64,000 nucleotides of DNA from Chlamydoabsidia padenii (lineage: Eukaryota > Mucoromycota > Mucoromycetes > Mucorales > Cunninghamellaceae): the NCBI GenBank assembly GCA_025330725.1, contig JAIWND010000018.1, positions 310,001 through 374,000 on the forward strand. Reading direction: 5' to 3'. Both the position numbers and the translations under genes were made by a program. The notes beneath the pieces were generated by a model, which worked only from the letters and a program-made list of their open reading frames with translations, did not search any database and was not told where the DNA came from. Within the stretch, counting starts at the first letter, position 1. Each line of letters opens with the position of its first letter. Positions 24,375 to 34,198 of this stretch are shown here, piece by piece.

Positions 24375-27300
24375 CTAAAAGTGAACCAAGTGTAGTGAAT
24401 GCCACTCTCAACTTTACGACGAATCAAGTACAAGTCGACTCTGTCCAACAACCACGATCTCGAGCAACAACCAGGGACTGGATGACCTCTGATGGTTATG
24501 AAGAATGGACCACACCAGGCCATGTTGTCACCACTAAGCAATGGCACGAGACGTCTGCCATCTCACCCATTCAACCATCAACCACCGGCTTTCATCATGC
24601 GACCACCACTACTCAACGACTGAATCAAACCGGCAGCACGGAACCACTCTTGTCCACTTGTTTCAAGCTAAATACTGATGTCTTTAGTCGAACGCCCATC
24701 TTCTCCAAAGTGACGGATTATACTCTCTTTCGTGATAAACCGGTGGTACCTTTGGCCGACGATATTCTTTACCCTCAAACCTATGTGGATGAAATGGACG
24801 ATTATTCTGGTAAACGCCGGGGAAACTATCCTCATATTCCTGTCAACTGTATCAAGGGTGCTTATCAATCGGTGGATCATTACTTGGCCACTCATTTCGA
24901 ATTGATGCGACAAGATGCGTTGATTCCTTTACAAAAGGCTGTCCAATCTTATCGTGCGTCTATACAGAAATCATCATCTTCTGGTTTATTTGGTGATATG
25001 CCTGAACCTGATCCTTCACCTGCTACTCGGGATTTCCGGCTCTACGAACGCGTAAGTTTACTGTGAAGGGGGGGGGGAAACTAGTTTGATTATGAATGAA
25101 TACTCAGCGTCTTATATATTGAATAGGTACAATTAAATGCTTTGGTGTATGGACCTCGACAAATGTTATATCGTATCAGCTTCCGATTGCCTTATTCTGT
25201 ACGTATCTCTTGGCAAACGTCCAAACGATTAATCGAAGGTACTTTGGTGCTTTTATCAAAAGACAACTTTGAAAAGGATATCAAGATCGCGACAGTAGCA
25301 CAAAGGGGTGATGAACCAATGAAGGGCTCCAACAGATTTGAATTCATGGTGGATATTTGCTTGGAAAGGGATAATGAAGAAGATCCTTTAGGGTTTGGTG
25401 ATCCCTCAACCATGGATCAAGATACCTACGTCATGGTAAGTTGATAGTGATAGCACATACCATCATGGTTACCCATCTTGGGGCTTCTTATTTATTATGT
25501 GTCATGTAGATTGAAGCAACAGACGGTTATTTTGAAGGTAAACAACAACAACAATGAAATCACAGCTACAGGAACTCATTCACTGTCTTCTTCTTTTATT
25601 TAGCGTACCGTCATATTCTTTCTGTGATAAAAAACATCCCTGTTGATGATTTACCATTCAAATCTTATTTGGTGGATGTGGACAAGGATGTACGGGTGCC
25701 TTATTATGCCTCGATCAAGCGGCATTATGATCTGGATACTTCTCCTAAAAAGAAACGATCGAATTATCTGAAGCCTATTGATATCATGGATACTTGGCCA
25801 CCTTATGACATTGGTATGGACAAGACTCAATTGGATGCTTTACAAACTATTCTCTCCAATGATATGTCTATCATTCAAGGTAAGATCTAATAATTAAATT
25901 AGGACAAACATGTTTGACTTACTCTTTTTTTTTTTTTAGGTCCACCTGGTACTGGTAAAACGTTTGTAGGTACATATGGTATGAAGGTCTTACTCAGTAA
26001 CTTTGACAAGTACATTGGGCCCATTGTTTGTATCTGCCAAACCAATCATGGTATTGTATAAACATATTCTTCTCTCTTTTCCTTTTGAATCTTCCAACTC
26101 ATCCTTCACTTCTTATTCTTAGCTCTGGATCAATTCTTGGAACATATCCTGGATTTCGAGGATCAAATTGTGCGTGTTGGTGGTCGATCAAAATCAGAAC
26201 TACTCAAGGACAACTTAATATATGAACTTCGCAAGACTGAAATGACCCGTGGGGGTGGGACTGGACGACTCTATCGCCGACGTGACGAAATAGGGAAACG
26301 CATTGATCACCTGATTATGGAAATGTATGAAGAACCCTGTGTCACCTTGGACTTTATAACCAAACACAAGCTACTTCGACCACGACAATTGGACAGTTTA
26401 CGGCGACTAGGTGAACGGGAAGACAAGCGTACGAAAGACGCCTCGACTAGACTGGACGAGTTGGATTCGGTAAACGACGATGATTGGGTGGTCTCCTCAA
26501 CACCTGCAGCACCAACACCTCCTCCTCCCATCAAAGGTAATCGACGTGGTGGTGGTGGTGGGAAAGGGAAACACCAACCTGCTGGGGCATCACCTGATTG
26601 GGCAATGGGCAATCCCAATCATTTGGTAGAAGCTACAGAAAAACCTATCAACGCTGTGGAAATCTGGTTAAAGGATGCTATCGAATACACGGATCGACAA
26701 GATGCACTCGCCTCTTACACCGAAGAAATGAAGGATCAATTACTGGAACAACAAAAAGGCTTGGTGTATGAAGATGATCCGAACGAAGACGACCTGATTG
26801 ACGAAGATGAAGCACAAGAACTGGCACAAAATTATACGGATGGACAGGATTTGCGGGGCAACAAATCGAAATTCATCAATATTGGCGCATCTTACAAAGT
26901 ATCATCAGTCAAGGAGACCACCGGATCCTTCTATGGAAACTCTGCTTCTGTGTTTGGCCAAGTGACGACAAATATCAACAAGCGCAAGGTCATCAACTAT
27001 AAAAAGACCAACAGTAACATGGGACGATCTTTTGCTTCCAAGACACCTACCGCACCATCTGTTGCCACATTTGATTTCTTTAGCGACGGACCAGCACAAA
27101 CCTTCAACAATAGCACCACCAGCACCAACAAGGATCGGTTTGACGAACCATCAGAAGAACAGCATGAAGTCTTGGAACGTTGGATGAAGGATGATGATGT
27201 TACTCTTTGGCCACTCACTGTACGACTCAAAGCACACAAGAAATGGGCGGCAATGCGGAATAGTCATATGGAAAAGGAAATCATGGCCGCCGTCAAACAG

Positions 27301-28886
27301 TATAATCAAGTGTCTCTTGAAATTCGGAAACAGAATGTGTTGAACGATGCGAAAATCTGTCGCGCGAATCGGGTGGTGGGTATGACAAGTACAGCAGCTG
27401 TAAGTAAAAAGTGGGTGGGTTGTGGGAAAATGACATTGGTATACTGATCTCTCTCTCTACTAGGCCAAGTACCATGACTTGTTGGAAGAAATCAAACCTA
27501 CGATCATGGTGGTGGAAGAAGCAGCAGAAATGTTGGAATCTCATATTGTCACAGCATTAACTAGCTCTTTACAGCATTTGATTCTTATTGGGTAAGTAAC
27601 CTTATATTTAATCCATGTATTATATGAACCTTTTTTTTTTTTTAAGGGATCATCAACAACTTCGACCCAATACAGCAGTCCATGCTCTCTCTGAACAACA
27701 TTATTTGAACGTCTCACTTTTTGAACGACTTGTAAAGAACGAACTACCATACACACGACTCTCTCACCAACGACGTATGCGCCCTGAAATTCGAACTTTG
27801 ATCAATCCAATCTACAGCAATCCACCACTTCAAGATCATCCTAGTGTCAACTCATACCCATCTGTCCGAGGCATGCAACACAATGTCTTCTTTTTGGCAC
27901 ATGAAGAACCCGAAGATAACTTGGCTGATACAGCGTCGAAATGCAATCTTCATGAAGCAGAAATGGCGGCACATCTCAGTTGTTACTTACTCTTACAAGG
28001 CTACAGTCCCAAAGATATCACCATCATCACTATGTATGCTGGTCAACGCACAACCATTCGACGACAACTCCAGGCGGTACGACGTATTGATTGTGACACC
28101 TCGGCCATTCATGTCAGCAGTGTGGATGGATATCAAGGTGAAGAAAACAAGATCATCATCCTGTCTTTGGTACGAAGTAATCATAATGGTCAAATCGGGT
28201 TTTTGAAGGTAGCCAATCGTGTCTGTGTTGGTCTGTCTCGTGCCAAACATGTAAGTTCATTATGATTTGGGGAGGGAGAGAGAATGTATATTTGCTAATA
28301 TAGAACTTTATATATATATATATATATAGGGAATGTATATTCTTGGTAATGCAAGATTACTATGTGACAAGAGTGATCTTTGGAATGAAATTGTATCCAC
28401 TATGGAAGATGGGGCTAATGAAGTGATTGGGACTACCTTGGGACTCCAATGTGCTATCCATAATGTGACCACTCAAGTCCAATGGCCTGTGGATTTCAGT
28501 GAAGTCAAAGAAGGTGGGTGTAGCAGACTATGTGGAACCATCCTTGATTGTGGACACCAGGTAATAAAGAAAAAAGATTTTTGTATATGATCTATTTACT
28601 CACCCCCCCTTTTTTTTTTTAAAAAAATGAAAAGTGTCCTTTACGATGCCACTCTTATGAACATGAAGACGTCCGATGTGTTGAACAATGTAAAAAGATG
28701 TTTACTGAATGTGGACATCGGTGCACACGACCTTGCTCAAACGACTGCGGGTCTTGTATTATGCAAGTTAGACTCCAATTGCCCTGTGGTCATTTGGTGG
28801 AAGGTGATTGTGGAAAACTTCGGCGGGAAATCAAGGCTCAAGGTGGAAAATGTCGTAACTGTTATATGACTGGAAATAAACCCTAA
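24205..28886 (+). CDS. ZNFX1/Hrr1-like SF1 helicase with NF-X1 zinc fingers
   Basis: Relative of animal ZNFX1 and fission-yeast Hrr1, helicases that work with RNA-dependent RNA polymerase and Argonaute in small-RNA silencing. Exons: 24205-24269, 24382-25051, 25127-25435, 25510-25537, 25604-25879, 25940-26050, 26123-27399, 27464-27591, 27647-28250, 28330-28560, 28635-28886 (1316 residues). Helicase motifs: QGPPGTGKTFVG (Walker A, about 450), CQTNHALDQFL, MVVEEAAEML (II, about 925), LIGDHQQLRP (III), LSHQRRMRPEI (IV), SSVDGYQGEENKIIILSLVR (V) and GLSRAKHGMYILGN (VI). An acidic and Pro/Gly-rich insert of about 300 residues separates Ia from II. The C-terminus has Cys/His clusters (CGHRCTRPCSNDCGSC) typical of NF-X1 fingers, but fewer than in human ZNFX1. 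Exon 4 is 28 nt and intron 1 has 47 T. Confidence 0.9.
24323..24369 (+). repeat. poly(T) run of 47 in the helicase intron 1
   Basis: Uninterrupted sense-strand T between the donor at 24270 and the acceptor at 24380-24381; the longest homopolymer in the window. Confidence 0.9.
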
Positions 28887-29098
28887 ATGTGTATTGTAGT
28901 TATAGTAAATCTTTGTCTTTTATCTTTTATCTTGGGTTATTAACTATCATTGTTGGGATAACAACTTGGGGTGATACACGCGGAGTTTCACTCAATTAAT
29001 AATGTGACTCAGGGATTCACCTTAATTTTTTTATTATTCCCCACACTCTCTTTTTCTTCTTCTTTAAAAAAAATATAAATAAACTCCCTTTTTATTTG
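28887..29098. promoter_or_regulatory. spacer with TATA element close to the next ATG
   Basis: The helicase 3' end is followed by a CT-rich tract and ATATAAATAAA at about 29073-29084. This TATA is only 15-26 bases upstream of ATG 29099, too close for an ordinary TATA-driven start before that ATG. Confidence 0.45.
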
Positions 29099-31134
29099 AT
29101 GCCCTTTGATACAGTGGGACAGTGCAACAAACGAAACGACTCGACTTGGATGGGATTAGACGATTCGTGGTTACCAGACCACACTTTGACGTCCATTAAA
29201 CCAGAACAAATCGACCTTGCACCAAACAGTCACCACCATGATACTTGGACTCAGGACGACGATCACACCAATGGCGACGACAACTTGTCGTTATCCACAT
29301 GCTCTTCTTGGTCTGACCAAATGCCAACTCTTGAATCCCTGCATATGGCTTTATCCAGGTTCCGCCTCTCTTTTACCGAAACAGGTATAACCCCACATTC
29401 ACTCTGATATCATTACTAGAGTCAACTCACCTTTTTTTCATTTTGTTTATAGGAATCAATATGGAAGCTAATGTTTCCACTGCCTCTGATTTACGATCTT
29501 TATTGGATGCCTTTAGTAAACTCTCTTGTACATCACCGTCATTACACAACAACAACAACAACAACAACAATATTCCTCGTCGAAACAGTGTGGTACTTAA
29601 TTACAACCAGTCATGTAAATCAGCACCTGTCAATCATTTCATTAAAGTCGGACTCTTGGGCAATGAAACTCACCAATCTCACCCTGTGACCCAACTATCA
29701 CTACGACAAATTGCTGACCAATGTGTCGACACTTATTTCAAGTGCTGGGTACGTTATCCACCTGTCTTACGACGCCATGATTTTATGCTCTGGTATGCCT
29801 CACACCCTGCTCCTGAAGATACTCTGATTGTCAATGCCCTTTGCTCCTTGGTCTTTCGTCATGCTGTCATTCACCATAACACTTATTGGCCGTCGTCTTT
29901 ACAAACTCCTGATCGAATCTATCAACAAGAAGAATTCTTTTTTGCTCGTGCTCGGGATGCATTGGCCCAGTCCTTATTCTCACCCCCTGATCGATTCATG
30001 GTGATTGCATTGACTTTTCTTTGTGTACGAACCGATCCCAGTAAAAGGCATCATTATGGTGGTTTGGCCGTCTCTCTCTTGCAACAACTCGGTATCTATC
30101 CTCGTATGATTGGTGATGATGATCCTGATGATGATGATTATGAATTGGAATGGGATACTCGATTATGGTGGTACGTTTGGCAAATTGATCTTTTACATTG
30201 GTCGGCAGGACATCCCAAGATAACCCCACTATTACAACACCCCAATCAACGGTATGATCAGGTAGATCTCCCCAAGGTGTTTGATCAACAAGACAGTCAG
30301 GACACACATATCGCTATCATTGCTCAGTCACATGCTTTAGCTCTTTGGCGGATTCAGACTGAGATCATCTCGACATTATACGAACAAGAAGCGGAACTGA
30401 CCAGTGAACAACTCGTGGGTTATAATGATCGTCTTGTCGGGTATTATACACATATGGTACCTGATACAATGAAGACACCTTCTGATGATCATCAATATGA
30501 ATTAGCACGTATCCGGACCCGATTGGAATATGACGCTTCACTCATCATTCTCCACCAACTGTTTACACCCGATCATATCACCAATACCACCTCACCTTCT
30601 GCCTTGGCTTCACTCAAGATCTGTCTCGATGCCGCCCTTGATCAACTCGACTTGTTGGAAGGCTGTACTCGATCACCATTGACTCGATGTGCATTTGATC
30701 TATGCGAACTTCGGCGGGTGGGCTATATTTTATCCATCGCCAATCTCAAACGACACGTGCTCGAACAACATTTGCAACGGTCTCTGGCGGTTTTATCTGC
30801 GACGCCTGAAGGTCAAATGGGGAATAAAGGGTGGACAGAAGTCGCCATGTATTTACATGCTCAACAGCCGAAAAAAATCAAAAAAAAGAAACAAAGGATC
30901 ACATCTCAGCAACAATTGGGACTCAAGCCTTTGACCGACTTGTCTTCAGCCTTATCCATCATCTCCTTCTCCCACAAACAACAACCACAACAGCAACGAC
31001 AACCTCCTACTCCACCTACACAAACATTTGTCCAGGCCACTTGTAATACTTTTGATGGTACTAATCAACCCAGGTTTAGGTATTTTAATCCTAGGAAAAT
31101 GAACAAGTTTTTGTTTATTGACGAAAGTCGTTAA
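29099..31134 (+). CDS. fungal-specific transcription factor domain protein without a visible DNA-binding cluster
   Basis: Exons 29099-29384 and 29453-31134 give 655 residues. The central part has the look of the fungal transcription factor regulatory domain: QIADQCVDTYFKCWVRYPPV and LRRHDFMLWYA near the front, ARDALAQSLFSPPDRFMVIA, then HHYGGLAVSLLQQLGIYPRM and RLWWYVWQIDLLHWSAGHP, the last matching the classic RRR-WW--Y-LDR-S--G region. No CX2CX6C zinc cluster or other DNA-binding motif precedes it, and no suitable exon lies in the short upstream spacer. It may act through a partner or be a family member that lost DNA binding. ATG 29150 is in frame and may be the true start, given the TATA position. 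The tail is Gln/Pro-rich. Confidence 0.75.
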
Positions 31135-31569
31135 TATTCCCCCCATCCTGCCATTCCTCTTTGTAGATAGCCTCCTCCTCTATTGTTTATATGTTAATTA
31201 ATAAAGTCCTTTTTTTAAATTTATACTTCAAACATTGTTTTGTTTGCATTAGATAGGGTCATTACTCTTATCTACGCTGTGTAACGCCAAAAAAATAGCT
31301 TATTTTCTCCCCAACCATAGATAGGTAAGTATCATTTGGCCCTCACATGGCATCATTTGGCACCACCAATGGCGGGGTTTGAACAACCGATGTCAAATCC
31401 TGGTTATTCTTTTCAAAGTGGTCACAGGATGATAAACACACTCACATTAAAATAACACACATAGTAGAGGACAATATGCCAATAGCGATTAAAATATATT
31501 TATTAGTTAGATCAAGTTTAAAGAAGGTTGCAGTACAAGAGAGGGGGGTAAATAATGTATGTACTGGAC
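31135..31569. other. spacer after the transcription-factor-like gene
   Basis: TTAATAAAGTCC (about 31197-31208) is a likely polyadenylation signal. GGCGGGGTTTGAAC (31371-31384) is a reversed near copy of the recurring motif. Nothing coding is seen. Confidence 0.5.
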
Positions 31570-32310
31570 ACTTGGTGTTCAAATCCCGCTCACACTTGAT
31601 TCTTCAAGTCAGAGTTGGGAACCGCTCTACTTGCTCAATTGTTAACAGATGCTAATGATTAAAGTGACGATGTGTATGCTATGATATATTTCCAGCATAC
31701 TTTACCGCAAAAGCCAAGCCCCAAGACCCTTGTGTCAGTCAGTCCAAGCTTTCAATGACTTGTACCTGTCATTAGCAAAAAAAAAGTGGGTTGAAGATTC
31801 TTTTTGTAGAGGGAAGTTCGGTTTCAAATCCCGCTTTTCACTACACTGGCTTCTGTCAGATGTGGGAAGTGCTCTACTCACTCAATGGTGAACGGATGCT
31901 AATGATTAAAGGGGTGATATGAACACTATGACCCAATTCCTTTATACTTTGTCGCAAAAGCTAAATACTAAGACCCTCGTGTTAGTCAGTTCAAGCTCAA
32001 GATGACTATTACCTGTAAGAAAGAAAAAAAAAAAAAAAACGAAGGGAACCAAATATCAATTTCAAAACCCGCCTACCTCTACTAAGATTTGGAAAGAGCT
32101 CTACTCGCTCCATTGTCAACCGATGCTAATGATTAAAGTGGCCCTGTGTATATTATGATATATTTCCAACCTACTTTTAAGCAAAAGTCAAGTACAAAGA
32201 CCTTTGTGTCAGTCTGTCCAGGCTTGCGATGCCTTTTACCTGTCAATTACAGAAAAAAGTGGAACGAAGATTCTTTCATGGAAGCAAACTTCGTTTTCAA
32301 ATCCCGCTCA
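31570..32310 (+). repeat. tandem array of three ~240-bp repeat units with box-A/box-B-like motifs
   Basis: Units start at TTCAAATCCCGC (31578), TTTCAAATCCCGC (31822) and TTTCAAAACCCGC (32060), with a fourth motif TTCAAATCCCGC at 32296 closing the array. Each unit has, about 45 bases in, GCTCTACTNGCTCAATNGT, then GATGCTAATGATTAAAGTG, then RAGNCCTYGTGTCAGTCNGTCCAAGC about 120 bases later, and an A/G-rich run before the next motif. Identity is strong at these landmarks and weak between them, so the copies are old but conserved in patches. GCTCAATGGT resembles a Pol III box A and GTTCAAATCCCGC resembles box B, but box B sits either about 45 bases before box A or about 190 after it. A diverged dispersed copy is at 2630-2870 and a weaker one near 51494-51640. 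Confidence 0.75.
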
Positions 32311-32673
32311 ATGTCGTGTCATCCAGTATCATCCATTCCTATCTTATGTATTATCACAGACAATCAACTACCCAATGCTTTACCGTTTATTACAAAGACC
32401 TATGTACACAAAGTGCTTGATATGATTTTTTTTTATTACATCCAGAATCATTTCTATACTATATCTATAGCTATGTATATACTATAGTGAGAAGGAGGGG
32501 GGGATGATAAAAAGAGAGCCTAAATTATGTGAGTGAAGAAGGGATGAGAGATAAAGAATGTCAGAGACCGTCATCACTTTTGTTCATCGTCCAATTCAAT
32601 TTAATGTTGAAGAGTGAGCCGCTCGTTTCTTTCCTATTGTCTGATCATCTAATCCTACTGAATAAAGACATAT
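32311..32673. other. spacer, nothing recognised
   Basis: AT-rich sequence with short open frames (for example 32146-32487, which overlaps the third repeat unit) that have no supporting features. Confidence 0.4.
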
Positions 32674-33407
32674 TTAGCTGATCATTTTACTTTTCCCAGA
32701 TCTATCGAGGCGGAATTTTGTTAAGACGTTCATGCAAAGTGGATGAGAGTTTTCATGATGAGACAGTTGATGATTTGTACCCAGTTTGACCGTGCGCCCG
32801 GTCATAGGCGTCGATTTAGGTAAATAGATGATCAGTCGCCCAAGTTGTTGCTTACGTTTGCTGGTATTTGGGTCACCTATTCACCTAGACAGAAAGACAA
32901 CGAGAGATAGAGAGAGAAGAGAGATATTAGTATCAGAGCCTTGATGAAGTTGTTAACTCAAAAGAGAAAGGCCCATTTTACAGCATCTCCTCTTTTATTT
33001 TATTTTTTCCTGTTGTTTGATTGCTTTACTTTTCCCCCTAGTTTGTCCATCGCCGGTACATAGCCCATACACAAGGAGTTAATATGTATCAATTCTACCT
33101 AAACATGAAGAAAGACGCAAAAGTATTAGTATTAAAGTCTTGAAAGGTGCAGACAGTATAACATTACCATCCTCTTTCCCTCCGTTAGAGATTCATCGCC
33201 GTTAGTCAAATATACCCCATTACCACAGAGTCAGTTATTTCGTCACCGCTTTCGTTCATCTTTGCCTATCCGTTCCCAACTATCGTGAGTTTCATATTTG
33301 TGCTAAAGTTGTGTATTCGTTGTAAGTGGTGGTAGTTGGCGAAAGTTGGCTTGTAATTAGTAGTTTTCCAATTCATCGTCAATGATACAGTACAGTCGTA
33401 ATGCCAT
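32674..33407 (-). pseudogene. decayed multi-exon gene, family unclear (possibly Crinkler-like)
   Basis: Three coding-looking pieces line up on the minus strand. The first runs from ATG 33407 (MALRLYCIIDDELENY, then stop TAA) and continues with several in-frame stops to NGVYLTNGDESLTEGKRM, ending at a good donor at 33168. The second starts at 33098 (VELIHINSLCMGYVPAMDKL). The third, about 32880-32674, contains GRLIIYLPKSTPMTGRTVKL and ends in TAA. Intron-like joins with pyrimidine tracts separate them. The opening residues and a short basic/hydrophobic module before a variable part loosely recall the header of Crinkler-type proteins found in Mucoromycota, but I could not confirm it. Stops in the first piece argue for a pseudogene. 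Confidence 0.4.
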
Positions 33408-34198
33408 GGTAAAGGTGAGTAAATAGGAGGAAAAAAAGAAAGGAGGGAAGAAGAAAGAAGAAGATTAAAGTGGCACGACGCCTCTAAAAAACAAATCGTT
33501 TGTCCCTTTCTCTTTTATTTGGCTTTTAAACACCGACCTCGTCGTCGACCTTGTAAATAATATTTTAAACTCAAGTAACAAAACATTTGCTGTTTTTTGA
33601 GGTCGAGTGAGTGTATAGTCCAGAAGATAAAAGAGGATGAATCATCGTAAAAGAATTAGAGCAACAAAGGATAAAAAAAAAAAAAAGATAATAAAGAAGA
33701 GGAATAACAACAATCAAAAATTTGGAAATTTAAGGAGTCGAGCTCAACGCCGACAGGCGCGTGAACTCAATTGTTTCATTCACTGACCACATTTCTGTTC
33801 CGATTGTTTATCGTTTGCCCTCTGTTATATTAGTAAAGAGTGTAGCTGTTCCCATGTTTGGTGCAAAATCCTTTTTTGAATTCCCGACATTCGACTTGTT
33901 CAGGTCCAACATTGATTTCAAAATGTGCGACAAGCAACCGTCATTTGTAATTATCATCTATTATGTTTTATGATGATTCACAATGTTTCTTTATTTAAAG
34001 CTGTATTGATGATAAAGACCAAAAACTGTATCACATGGCTCGCGTCTCATTCCCAAAGAAAAAAAAAAAAAAGCGGTCTTTGAAATCAGGCTGGGTATTT
34101 GATTCTTTGGCCTTTTTTTTTTTTTTTTGTGTGTGTGTGCTTTTCTTTCCTCTTCCCAATTGTAAATATTATCCTCATCCCAATCCACATTCGAACCC
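33408..34198. other. spacer upstream of the coiled-coil gene
   Basis: No convincing gene. A plus-strand open frame of 70 codons (33761-33973) has no family features and contains a near copy of the recurring motif (TTGAATTCCCGAC, about 33878). A poly(T) tract then (GT)n at about 34129-34138 precede the coiled-coil gene. Confidence 0.4.

Noticed and set aside
31570..32310. Ordinary tRNA genes or a CRISPR-like array in the repeat region
   Set aside because: Box A and box B-like patches are about 190 bases apart and no cloverleaf can be drawn; repeats are 240 bp with no short identical repeats and spacers, and the genome is eukaryotic.
32146..32487. 113-codon plus-strand open frame and two shorter overlapping ones
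   Set aside because: They lie across the third repeat unit in three frames at once, which is what repeat sequence gives by chance.
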